Shown here one piece after another: positions 23,546 to 31,053 of a stretch of DNA of 36,624 nucleotides. The stretch comes from Pseudomonadota bacterium (GTDB lineage: Bacteria; Chloroflexota; UBA6077; JAJPGT01), in contig JAJPGT010000059.1 in NCBI GenBank assembly GCA_021325655.1, forward strand, positions 1-36,624, read 5' to 3'. The notes below the pieces were generated by a model that saw nothing but the letters and a program-made list of their open reading frames with translations, ran no database searches and was not told where the DNA came from. How positions within the stretch are numbered: position 1 is the stretch's first letter; the number at the start of each line of letters is the position of its first letter. Both the position numbers and the translations under genes were made by a program.

Positions 23546-24409
23546 ATGCGGGTGCGACGGGCGACCACGCTCGGCTTTTGCGGCGGGGTGCGCCGTGCGA
23601 TCAAGATCGTCTCCGCGGAGGCGAGCAAGCGCGGTGAGCCGATCTACAGCCTTGGCCAGACGGTGCACAATCCGCAGGTGGTCAAGCAACTGGCGGAGAA
23701 GGGCGTGTACGAGGTGGGGAGCCTGGAGGCGGTCCAGGGCCGGGTGGTCTCCATCACTGCGCATGGTGCCGCGCCGTGGGTCGCAGAAGAGGTCAAGGCG
23801 CAGGGCTTCGAGCTAGTGGATGCCACCTGCCCGCTGGTGACGGACGTGCACTCTGCCGTTGCTAACCTCAAGGACGACGGCTTCAAGGTGATCGTCTACG
23901 GGGATCCCGGCCACACGGAGGTGAAGGGGATCGTTGGCTGGGCGGCAGGTGAGGCAGTGGTGGTCAGCCCGGACCAGGACCCACAGCAATGGGAGCCGCC
24001 GTTCCCGATCAAGACGAACACGAAGATCGGGATTGTCAGCCAGACCACCCAGGACGTGCAGTCGTTCAGTCAGTTCGTGGCGACCCTGTCGGCGCGGTTC
24101 GTGGGCCGGATCCGCGAGCTGCGGGTGCTCAATACCATCTGCCAGCCGACGGTCCTCCGCCAGGAGGCGGCGCTCAAGCTCGCCGGTGAAGTGGACGCTA
24201 TGGTCGTGATCGGTGGTCGGCGCAGCGCGAACACCCGGCGGCTGTGGGAGCTCTGCCTGGCGGCTGGCAAGCCGGCCTACTGGATCGAGACGCTCGAAGA
24301 ACTGGATCCCGGCTGGTTCACGCCCGACCAGGTGGTCGGCGTCACTGCTGGCGCCTCGACGCCGGATTGGCTGATCGACCAGGTGATCGAGCGGCTCGAA
24401 GCGCTGTAG
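23546..24409 (+). CDS. ispH: 4-hydroxy-3-methylbut-2-enyl diphosphate reductase
   Basis: Last MEP-pathway enzyme, reducing HMBPP to IPP and DMAPP with an iron-sulfur cluster. The 287-aa product begins MRVRRATTLGFCGGVRRAI, with C12 as first cluster ligand. The second is in DATCPLVTDVH and the third in NTICQPTVLRQ. SLGQTVHNPQVV and VIGGRRSANTRRLWELC are further signatures. The start ATG has GGAGAG upstream; an in-frame extension into plsC is not part of the protein. It partners functionally with ispG at the left end of the window. Confidence 0.95.
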   Translation: MRVRRATTLGFCGGVRRAIKIVSAEASKRGEPIYSLGQTVHNPQVVKQLAEKGVYEVGSLEAVQGRVVSITAHGAAPWVAEEVKAQGFELVDATCPLVTDVHSAVANLKDDGFKVIVYGDPGHTEVKGIVGWAAGEAVVVSPDQDPQQWEPPFPIKTNTKIGIVSQTTQDVQSFSQFVATLSARFVGRIRELRVLNTICQPTVLRQEAALKLAGEVDAMVVIGGRRSANTRRLWELCLAAGKPAYWIETLEELDPGWFTPDQVVGVTAGASTPDWLIDQVIERLEAL

Positions 24410-24412
24410 TCT

Positions 24413-25780
24413 GTGCTGGTTTCTGCCTCCCTTGAGCCGGCGCTGGAGCGTCCCGCGCACGGCGGCCGCATCCTCGCGGTACGCCAGGGCTCGCTTGCTG
24501 AGCGGATCGGGCTGCGGCCCGGCGACGTGCTGCTGGCGGTGAACGGCCTGGTCCCGCGTGACCTGATCGACCTCGGCTTCGGGCTGGCCGAGCCACAGGT
24601 GCGGCTGGATGTCGCCCGCGGGCAGGAGCGGCTGTCGTTCGAGCTCGAGGGGGCAGCGGGCCTCGACCTCGGCGTCGAGTTCTCCGACGCAGTCTTCGCT
24701 GGGATCCGCCAGTGTAACAACCACTGCGAGTTCTGCTTCATCCGCGGTCTGCCTAGGGGGCTACGCCCCAGTCTGTACGTCTTCGACGACGACTACCGCT
24801 ACTCGTTCCTGTATGGAAACTTCCTCACCTTGACCAATCTTGAGGAGGCGGACTGGGAGCGCATCGGCTATCAGAAGCTCTCCCCGCTCTGGGTGTCTGT
24901 TCATGCCACCGACCTGGAGGTACGCCGGCGGCTGCTGGTCAACCCCCGGGCTCCAGACATCGTCGCGCAGTTGCGGCGGCTGGGAGCGATGGGGATCGAG
25001 GTCCATGCGCAGATCGTGCTCTGCCCCGGGATCAATGACGGTGTAGTGCTCGAGGAGAGTATCGACACCCTGGCTGACCTCTGGCCGGCTGTCGTCGACG
25101 TCGCGGTCGTGCCGGTCGGGCTGACGCGCTACAGCAGGGTGCGAAACATCCGGCCGAACACCGTGGAGGAGGCGGCGCGGGTCGTGCGGCTGATCGAGGC
25201 GCGCCAGCGGCGTTTCCGAGCGCGCTTTGGGATCGGCTTCGTCTACGCGAGCGATGAGTGGTATCTGCTGGCTGGGAGAAGACTCCCGGCCGCCCATGCC
25301 TATGATGGGTATCCGCACCTGATGAATGGCGTGGGGCTGACGCGCTTCCTCCTTGGACAATGGGCCCGGGTACGTCGGCGCGTTCCCACTCGGCTTCCAA
25401 TCCGCTGGCGGGTGGTGTGGGTCTGTGGCCGGGCAGCGGCGCCAGCGCTGCGGTCGATCGCGGTGACGCTGGCGCAGGTAGAGAACCTCGAGCTTGAGGT
25501 CCGAGAGGTTGAGAACACCTTCTTCGGTGAGGGTGTTGTCGTATCCGGGCTGCTGGCGGGGCGCGATCTTTTGCGGACAGTACGGGCGGTAGAAGCGGAC
25601 CTGGTGCTGCTGCCAGGCAGTGCGTTTGGGGTGGATGGGCGCACCCTGGACGACGTCACGCTGGAGGAGGTCCAGGCAGCAGCTAAGGCGCGGATAGAGG
25701 TGGGGACAGGAGCAGAGGACCTGCTGTCATCAGTCATGCGCGGCCTGGAGCGTCCGCTCACCCCTCGTTACTACACATAA
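24413..25780 (+). CDS. DUF512 family protein with PDZ and radical SAM-like domains
   Basis: A 455-aa protein of uncharacterised function. An N-terminal PDZ-like unit (about 15-70; GGRILAVRQGSLAERIGLRP) is followed by a radical-SAM-type CxxxCxxC motif (GIRQCNNHCEFCFIRGLPRG, about residue 100). The DUF512 region continues with LRPSLYVFDDDYRYSFLYGN in the first half and YASDEWYLLAGRRLP and YDGYPHLMNGVGL in the second. In clostridia and cyanobacteria members often lie next to the GTPase gene der; here der is absent. The start is GTG, 3 bp after ispH. Its TAA stop falls inside the left arm of the inverted repeat that precedes the recombinase gene. Confidence 0.85.
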   Translation: MLVSASLEPALERPAHGGRILAVRQGSLAERIGLRPGDVLLAVNGLVPRDLIDLGFGLAEPQVRLDVARGQERLSFELEGAAGLDLGVEFSDAVFAGIRQCNNHCEFCFIRGLPRGLRPSLYVFDDDYRYSFLYGNFLTLTNLEEADWERIGYQKLSPLWVSVHATDLEVRRRLLVNPRAPDIVAQLRRLGAMGIEVHAQIVLCPGINDGVVLEESIDTLADLWPAVVDVAVVPVGLTRYSRVRNIRPNTVEEAARVVRLIEARQRRFRARFGIGFVYASDEWYLLAGRRLPAAHAYDGYPHLMNGVGLTRFLLGQWARVRRRVPTRLPIRWRVVWVCGRAAAPALRSIAVTLAQVENLELEVREVENTFFGEGVVVSGLLAGRDLLRTVRAVEADLVLLPGSAFGVDGRTLDDVTLEEVQAAAKARIEVGTGAEDLLSSVMRGLERPLTPRYYT

Positions 25781-25847
25781 ACATTCAAACCCGTGTTTCT
25801 CTTTGCCTGTTGATAGATCTAGAAGGAGAAGCTAGAATGTTTATGTG
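25774..25847. repeat. 13-bp perfect AT-rich inverted repeat at the recombinase start
   Basis: CACATAAACATTC at 25774-25786 is the exact reverse complement of GAATGTTTATGTG at 25835-25847, with 48 nt between. An inner pairing (GTTTCTC 25795-25801 with GAGAAGC 25826-25832, one G-U pair) extends the symmetry. The left arm contains the DUF512 stop, and the right arm contains part of the recombinase -10 box and its GTG start. The arms are strikingly AT-rich in this GC-rich DNA. It may be an operator, a recombinase binding site or a bidirectional terminator. The spacing is too long for a Xer/dif core. Confidence 0.6.
25810..25838 (+). promoter_or_regulatory. Strong promoter of the recombinase-like gene
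   Basis: TTGATA at 25810-25815 and TAGAAT at 25833-25838 are exactly 17 bp apart, with five of six consensus bases in each box. Transcription would begin at about 25843-25846, on top of the GTG at 25845, so the mRNA would be essentially leaderless. The AAGGAG at 25823-25828 would then lie upstream of the transcript. Confidence 0.6.
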
Positions 25848-26927
25848 CAGCGGAAGAGATGGCGAGGGGCGCGGCCGGCGCAGCTTCCTCTCTTTGCCTC
25901 CGACACAGAGAGCCTCTCGACGCCCGCGCCCACCGTAGCCTCGGCTCACCTCCACGCGTCTCCTCCGTCCACCTCCGAGCCCCCAGCACCGTCGCAAGCG
26001 CCGGGGCTTGCCTCTGATCCACTAGCGGCGTTTCTCGACCACCTCGCCGCGGCCGGGAAATCCCGCCACACGCTCGCCAGCGTCCGCCTCGATCTCCTAC
26101 AGCTCGCCCGCTTCCTCGCCCCCACACCGGTCGCCACGCTTACTCCTCAGCAGGCTCAGGCGTTCGTCCGCTGGCTAGGCACTGAACAGCGGTGCAAGCC
26201 CAGCTCGCTGCGCCGGAAGATCGCGACACTGAAGGCATTCGCGACGTTCCTCCACCAGGTAGGCCTGACAGAGACCAACGCTGCCGCCCGGATCGCCTAC
26301 CCAGCGCCACCAGCGCACCGCCCTCACCCGCTCACTCCTGGGGAAGAGCAGGCAGTTCGAGAGGCCGCGCTGGCACACAGCCCACTGTGGGGCGCTGTCA
26401 TCGCCACACTCCTGGACACGGGGATCAAGCGTGACGAGCTACTGGCGCTCCGACCCACGGACATTTCGCTCAACCCGGCGGGAGATCCCGTGATCCACCT
26501 GCGGCGCCGCCGCGAGGCCCAGCGCACTCGGCTGCGCACGCTGCCGGTCCCGGAGTCCCTCCTCTCACCTCTACGCGCCTGGCTAGCGCAGGTGCAGCGG
26601 AATGCACCACAATTGTTCCCACTGAGTCCACGCGGAGTGGATCACATTGTGGAGCGCTGCGGCGTCCGGGCCAGCCTGGCCCGTCACCAGAAGCTCACTC
26701 CACAGGTACTGCGGGATACCTTCGCCACCAGGCAGCTCGCCGCATTCCTCGCCGAGGAGACGCAGCGGGAGACAGCCGGCGCCACGCCGGATGAGCTCGC
26801 AGAGCTACACCTCCACCACGACCGGGCGCTCCTGCACCTGCTGGGGCTCTCGTCCAGCAGCGCCGTTGCCGAGCGGTATCGCCAGGCCCTCACCGGCTCG
26901 AACCAGCCAGAGCTGCCCTCTAGGTAG
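25845..26927 (+). CDS. Tyrosine recombinase/XerC-D-like protein with altered catalytic residues
   Basis: A 360-aa protein with the two-domain layout of phage integrases. A Pro/Ser-rich N-tail of about 55 residues comes first. A SAM-like core-binding domain follows (about 58-155; DPLAAFLDHLAAAGKSRHTL, then SLRRKIATLKAFATFLHQVG), then a catalytic domain. Family landmarks align, but residues differ. TGIKRDELLAL puts K195 where the first catalytic Arg is expected (R196 is next). The beta-hairpin lysine is Arg (RRRREAQRTRLRTLPVP). HxxR is Q287-V-L-R290. LGH/W is G334-L335. R290 and the nucleophile Y345 remain. It may be inactive, a DNA-binding regulator, or a divergent active family. The start is GTG, the only in-frame option after TAG 25833. 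Its 3' end overlaps scpA by 123 nt in antisense. Its coding strand is unusually C-rich for this window. Confidence 0.75.
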   Translation: MQRKRWRGARPAQLPLFASDTESLSTPAPTVASAHLHASPPSTSEPPAPSQAPGLASDPLAAFLDHLAAAGKSRHTLASVRLDLLQLARFLAPTPVATLTPQQAQAFVRWLGTEQRCKPSSLRRKIATLKAFATFLHQVGLTETNAAARIAYPAPPAHRPHPLTPGEEQAVREAALAHSPLWGAVIATLLDTGIKRDELLALRPTDISLNPAGDPVIHLRRRREAQRTRLRTLPVPESLLSPLRAWLAQVQRNAPQLFPLSPRGVDHIVERCGVRASLARHQKLTPQVLRDTFATRQLAAFLAEETQRETAGATPDELAELHLHHDRALLHLLGLSSSSAVAERYRQALTGSNQPELPSR

Positions 26928-27608
26928 CTCTTGCTCCAGCCCGAGGCGGCCGCGCTTGAACAGCTCCAGCGCCGCCAGGAGCGTGGCGACCACCTCGTCG
27001 CGCCTGGCGCCAGCGGCACGCTCCCAGGCCAGCCGGGGCTGGGCCGCGAGCAGCGCGAGCAGGTAGGCCACACGAGCTTCCACCAGCACGCGCACCACCG
27101 GCTCGACCACCCTGCGCTGGATCTCCACAGGCGCCCGGCGCAGGAGCCGCCAGGCATGCTGAAAGAGCTCCCGCGCCGTCGGAGCGACAAGCACAGGCTC
27201 CGGGCTCTCGATCCGGCGCGGCAGCGCGGCGAACGCCGGCTGGTTTCGCGCTTCCAGGCACTCAAGCTGCGCCGCTGCGTCACGCACCCGGCGATACTCG
27301 GCTAGCCGCTGCTCTAGGTCGACCAACGGGTCATCGGCCGCAAGCTCCACTGGACGGGGCAGCAGCGCCCGTGATTTCAGGAGCAGCAGCCGGCCCGCGA
27401 CCGCGACGAACTCGGCCAGCAGGTCGGGATGCGGATCGGGCAGACTCCGAACTGCCTCCAGGTACTGGTCCGCGACCGCGGCCAGGCTCACCTCGGTGAC
27501 GTCCAGCCGACGCTGCTCTACCAGCGCCAGCAGCAGCCCAAGCGGCCCCTCGAAGACCGGCAGCCGAATCGCCGGTTGCTCCGAGCCCAGGGAGGCTGTC
27601 CGCGTCAC
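26805..27608 (-). CDS. scpA: Segregation and condensation protein A (kleisin)
   Basis: Kleisin subunit that bridges the SMC heads in the bacterial condensin complex. The 267-aa product starts VFEGPLGLLLALVEQRRLDV after a short leader, then shows AEFVAVAGRLLLLKSRALLP (the SMC-neck-binding region). The C-terminal winged helix is VVATLLAALELFKRGRLGLE, then GQLWLVRAGEG. The family normally ends about there; some 26 further residues here lie antisense to the recombinase 3' end. GTG start overlapping the trpA stop (GTGA) makes it the last gene of the trp operon. scpB, its usual partner, is not adjacent. Confidence 0.92.
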   Translation of the reverse strand: MTRTASLGSEQPAIRLPVFEGPLGLLLALVEQRRLDVTEVSLAAVADQYLEAVRSLPDPHPDLLAEFVAVAGRLLLLKSRALLPRPVELAADDPLVDLEQRLAEYRRVRDAAAQLECLEARNQPAFAALPRRIESPEPVLVAPTARELFQHAWRLLRRAPVEIQRRVVEPVVRVLVEARVAYLLALLAAQPRLAWERAAGARRDEVVATLLAALELFKRGRLGLEQELPRGQLWLVRAGEGLAIPLGNGAAGREPQQVQERPVVVEV

Positions 27609-28414
27609 GCTCGCGTCCGGCCCCGCGCCGCCTCGGCCAGACTTCCCACGAAACGCCGCACTGTCTCGATCCTTTCCCCTTCTGGGCTGGCGTCGATCTG
27701 GTCAACCAGCGCGCTCGCTACTACTGCCGCGTCAGCGCCCGCCTCGCGCACCGTCCGCACGTGCTCCGGCCGCGACACCCCGAAGCCGACCAGCAGCGGC
27801 AACGAAACATGCTGGCGAACGCAGCCGAGAAACGTCGCCAGATCTCCGGAGATAGTGGAGCGCGCGCCAGTAACGCCAACGAGCGCGACACAGTAGACGA
27901 ACCCTGAGGCTCGCTCCGCGACGGCACGGATCCGGGCCAGAGTGCTCGTCGGCGCCAGCATATAGATATAATGGATGCCTGCCGCCGAGCAGGCGGTCTG
28001 GAACGGCTCCGCCTCCTCCACCGGCACGTCGGGCACGATCAGCCCATTCACCCCTGCCGCGGCGGCCTCCCGGGTGAACCGCTCGAATCCGTAGGCGAGC
28101 AGCGGATTCAGGTAGCTCATGAAGACCAGCGGGACGTCCGACCGGGCGCTCAGCCGGTGAGCAAGGTCCAGCGCCCGGCCCAGCGTCGCTCCGCGTTGGA
28201 GCGCCCGGTAGCTCGCCCGTTGCAGCGTTACGCCGTCGGCGAGCGGATCGGAAAATGGAATCCCGAGCTCCAGCCCATCCGCGCCGCTTTCCACCGCCGC
28301 CATGAGCAGCTCCTCACAGCTCAAATCATCCGGATAGCCCGCGGTCAAGTAGGGGAACAGCGCCAGTCGGTCCTGCTCGCGCACCCGCCGCAGCGCCGCG
28401 TCCAGCCGGTTCAC
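27605..28414 (-). CDS. trpA: Tryptophan synthase alpha chain
   Basis: Splits indole-3-glycerol phosphate to indole and glyceraldehyde-3-phosphate. TIM barrel of 269 aa with the catalytic Glu in [19 protein letters not shown] and Asp in [15 protein letters not shown]. Other blocks are [31 protein letters not shown] and [17 protein letters not shown] start overlapping the trpB stop by 4 nt; GTGA overlap with scpA downstream. The alpha subunit channels indole to TrpB, so coupled synthesis is expected. Confidence 0.96.
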   Translation of the reverse strand: MNRLDAALRRVREQDRLALFPYLTAGYPDDLSCEELLMAAVESGADGLELGIPFSDPLADGVTLQRASYRALQRGATLGRALDLAHRLSARSDVPLVFMSYLNPLLAYGFERFTREAAAAGVNGLIVPDVPVEEAEPFQTACSAAGIHYIYMLAPTSTLARIRAVAERASGFVYCVALVGVTGARSTISGDLATFLGCVRQHVSLPLLVGFGVSRPEHVRTVREAGADAAVVASALVDQIDASPEGERIETVRRFVGSLAEAARGRTRA

Positions 28415-29646
28415 AGCGCACTCTCCAGCGCGATCCCGGTCGCCTGAGCGTAGCTGTGGATGTCCTTGTCACCCCGGCCGGAGAGATTCACCAGCAGCAA
28501 CGCCCCCCGGCCAAGCTCGCAGGCGACACGCTTCGCGTAGGCAAGCGCGTGGGCTGGCTCCAGCGCCGGAATAATCCCCTCGGTCCGGCACAGCTCGGCG
28601 AACGCAGCCAGCGCTTCGTCGTCGCGCACGGAGACGTATTGCGCCCGCCCACACGCCTTGAGATAGCTGTGCTCGGGCCCAACCCCTGGGTAATCGAGGC
28701 CGGCCGAGACGCTGTGCGTCCCGGCGATCTGGCCCCACTCGTCTTGCAGCACATAGCTCCGCGACCCGTGCAGGACGCCCACCCGGCCGGCACCAAGCGT
28801 GGCCGCGTGCGCTCCCAGCTCCGGCCCACGGCCACCGGCCTCGACGCCGTACAGGCGCACCTCGAGGGCGGGGATGAAGGCGTGAAAGATGCCCATCGCG
28901 TTGCTTCCCCCACCCACACAGGCGATGACGGCGTCGGGGAATCGGCCGAACCGCTGCAGCACCTGCTGGCGCGCCTCATAACCGATGACGGCTTGGAAGT
29001 CACGCACGAGCGTGGGGTAGGGGTGCGGGCCGACGACCGAGCCGAGCAGGTAGTAGCTGCTGCGGACATTGGTGACCCAGTCGCGCATCGCCTCGTTGAT
29101 CGCATCTTTGAGCGTGCGCGTTCCGCTGCCAACTGGGCGGACCTCTGCGCCCAGCAGGCGCATCCGATAGACGTTCAACGCCTGACGCCGAACGTCCTCC
29201 TCGCCCATGTAGACGACGCACTCGAGGCCGAGCAGCGCGCAGACGGTCGCCGTCGCCACGCCATGCTGGCCGGCCCCGGTCTCCGCAATGATCCGCCGCT
29301 TTCCCATCCGGCGCGCGAGCAGCCCCTGGCCTAGCGCGTTGTTGATCTTGTGCGCACCGGTGTGGGCCAGGTCCTCCCGCTTCAGCAGCACCGTCGCCCC
29401 ACCCCATGCCGCGGTCAGCCGCTCGGCAGGGAACAGCGGCGTCGGGCGACCAACGTAATCGGCCGCGAGGCGATCCAGCTCCTGCTGAAAGCTTGCGTCC
29501 GCCCGGGCCTCGGCATAGGCCTGCTCGATCTCTTCGAGCGCTGGCATGAGCACCTCGGGAACAAAGCGCCCCCCAAAGGCGCCGAAGTAGCCCTTGCTTC
29601 TCGGCGCCTCACGCCCCGGATCGCGCTTCACACCGCTCGTCTGCAC
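28411..29646 (-). CDS. trpB: Tryptophan synthase beta chain
   Basis: PLP enzyme that joins indole and serine to make tryptophan. The 411-aa product is of the TrpB1 type: [18 protein letters not shown] at the N-terminus, PLP lysine K100 in [40 protein letters not shown] and [13 protein letters not shown] (phosphate loop). The GTG start at 29646 is preceded by GAGGTG at a good distance, although this gives a 38-nt overlap with the trpF tail. The in-frame GTG at 29631 is an alternative. Confidence 0.96.
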   Translation of the reverse strand: MQTSGVKRDPGREAPRSKGYFGAFGGRFVPEVLMPALEEIEQAYAEARADASFQQELDRLAADYVGRPTPLFPAERLTAAWGGATVLLKREDLAHTGAHKINNALGQGLLARRMGKRRIIAETGAGQHGVATATVCALLGLECVVYMGEEDVRRQALNVYRMRLLGAEVRPVGSGTRTLKDAINEAMRDWVTNVRSSYYLLGSVVGPHPYPTLVRDFQAVIGYEARQQVLQRFGRFPDAVIACVGGGSNAMGIFHAFIPALEVRLYGVEAGGRGPELGAHAATLGAGRVGVLHGSRSYVLQDEWGQIAGTHSVSAGLDYPGVGPEHSYLKACGRAQYVSVRDDEALAAFAELCRTEGIIPALEPAHALAYAKRVACELGRGALLLVNLSGRGDKDIHSYAQATGIALESAL

Positions 29647-30268
29647 GCCGCACCTCGCTGATAAAGCGTCGAATGAGGGCCGGGTCCTTCACCCGGTCGC
29701 GCTCGACGCCACTCGAAACGTCCACTCCCCAGGGCCGCGCCGCGAGCACCGCCGCGCCCACGTTGTCCGGGGTCAGGCCGCCGGCCAGCAGGCAGGGCCC
29801 CGCCACCTCCCGCAACTCCACCCAGGGCAGCGGCTGCCCCGTGCCCCCGTAGCGGCCGGCGACGTGCGCGTCCAGCAGCACCCGCTCCGCCCCCCAGTAC
29901 GCGGCGTCACAGACCACCCGGAGCGGCGCTTGGCCGACCTGGGCCGGCCGCACCACCTTGACGAGCGGTACCCGCAGCCGCCGGCAGTAGGCGCGGTCCT
30001 CGTCGCCCGAAAGCTGCACCAGGTCGAGTGCGCACGCCTCGGCCACCTGCTCAACGACCTCCGGCGCCTCGTTGACGAACAGCCCCACCGCCTGCCAGCC
30101 ACGGCCATACTCCCGCCGCGCCTGCGCGATGAGCGTCGCCGCCTGGGCGGGGGTGACGTAGCGATGGCTCGGCCGGTAGAAGACGAAGCCCAGCAGCTCC
30201 GCTCCGGCGTCGAGCGCAGCGCGCACGTGCTCAATGTCGCGAATGCCGCAGATCTTCACCCGCGTCAC
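29609..30268 (-). CDS. trpF: Phosphoribosylanthranilate isomerase
   Basis: Isomerises N-(5-phosphoribosyl)anthranilate to the deoxyribulose form. TIM barrel of 219 aa with the catalytic Cys in [53 protein letters not shown] and the phosphate-binding [15 protein letters not shown]...[13 protein letters not shown] start overlapping trpC by 4 nt (GTGA). The last 38 nt overlap trpB. Confidence 0.95.
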   Translation of the reverse strand: MTRVKICGIRDIEHVRAALDAGAELLGFVFYRPSHRYVTPAQAATLIAQARREYGRGWQAVGLFVNEAPEVVEQVAEACALDLVQLSGDEDRAYCRRLRVPLVKVVRPAQVGQAPLRVVCDAAYWGAERVLLDAHVAGRYGGTGQPLPWVELREVAGPCLLAGGLTPDNVGAAVLAARPWGVDVSSGVERDRVKDPALIRRFISEVRRADERCEARSGA

Positions 30269-31053
30269 GTCGCCACCTCGACTGCGATCAACTCGCGGAG
30301 CAGCCAGACCGGATCGTCCGCCACCACGAGCGCCTCTCCGATCAGCACGGCGTGCACCCCGTGCACCGCGAGCCGAGCCATGTGCGCCGGCTGGGAGATA
30401 CCGCTCTCACTGACCACCGTCACCCCCGCCGGCACGTACGGCAGGAGTGGAAAGGTGTTGGCCACATCCACCCGTAGCGTCGCCAGGTCGCGGTTGTTGA
30501 TCCCGATCAGCGTCGCCCCGCAGGCGGCCGCGCGCTCGAGCTCGTCGCGCGTGTGCACCTCCACCAGCGCGTCCATCCCCAGCGCCTCGGCGCGCTCGCG
30601 CAGCGTCACCAGCGTCGGATCATCCAGCGCCCGCACGATGAGCAGCACCGCGTCAGCTCCGAGCGCTCGCGCCTCCCACACCTGGTACTCATCGATCAGG
30701 AAGTCCTTACGCAGCACTGGCAGGGAGACTGCCGCTCGGACCGCGCGCAGGTCCTCGTCACTGCCGCCGAAGAAGCGCTGGTCCGTCAGCACCGAGATCG
30801 CCGCCGCGCCGCCCTGCTCGTAGAGCTGGGCCAGCGCTGGTGCATCGGCATCCAGTCGCAGCGCTCCCTTGGCCGGGGAGACTCGCTTGACCTCCGCGAT
30901 CACCCGCATCCCGGGCTGGCGCAGGCTGGCGGCAAACCCGCGCGGCGGCGGCGCCGCCTCGGCCAGCCGGCGGACCTCTGCCGGCGGCGTCACCTGCCGA
31001 CGCGCTTGCACCTCCTCGCGCTTGTGCTCCAGGATCGCTTCCAGCACGCTCAT
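30265..31053 (-). CDS. trpC: Indole-3-glycerol-phosphate synthase
   Basis: Closes the indole ring. TIM barrel of 262 aa, separate from trpF (not the fused enterobacterial form). Landmarks are LEAILEHKREEV, VIAEVKRVSPAKG (catalytic Glu and Lys), ISVLTDQRFFGGSDEDL, LRKDFLIDEYQVWEARALGA, LVEVHTRDELERA, GINNRDL and SESGIS. ATGA overlap with trpD upstream, GTGA with trpF downstream. Confidence 0.96.
   Translation of the reverse strand: MSVLEAILEHKREEVQARRQVTPPAEVRRLAEAAPPPRGFAASLRQPGMRVIAEVKRVSPAKGALRLDADAPALAQLYEQGGAAAISVLTDQRFFGGSDEDLRAVRAAVSLPVLRKDFLIDEYQVWEARALGADAVLLIVRALDDPTLVTLRERAEALGMDALVEVHTRDELERAAACGATLIGINNRDLATLRVDVANTFPLLPYVPAGVTVVSESGISQPAHMARLAVHGVHAVLIGEALVVADDPVWLLRELIAVEVAT

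Noticed and set aside
25774..25847. The inverted repeat as a dif/Xer core site
   Set aside because: Xer core sites have two arms of about 11 bp separated by about 6 bp; here the arms are 48 bp apart.
25837..25938. 33-codon ORF with a good ribosome binding site overlapping the recombinase start
   Set aside because: The inferred transcription start lies downstream of its ribosome binding site and ATG, and the peptide is Arg/Ser/Pro-rich without recognisable features. It is kept as a finding but not annotated as a gene.
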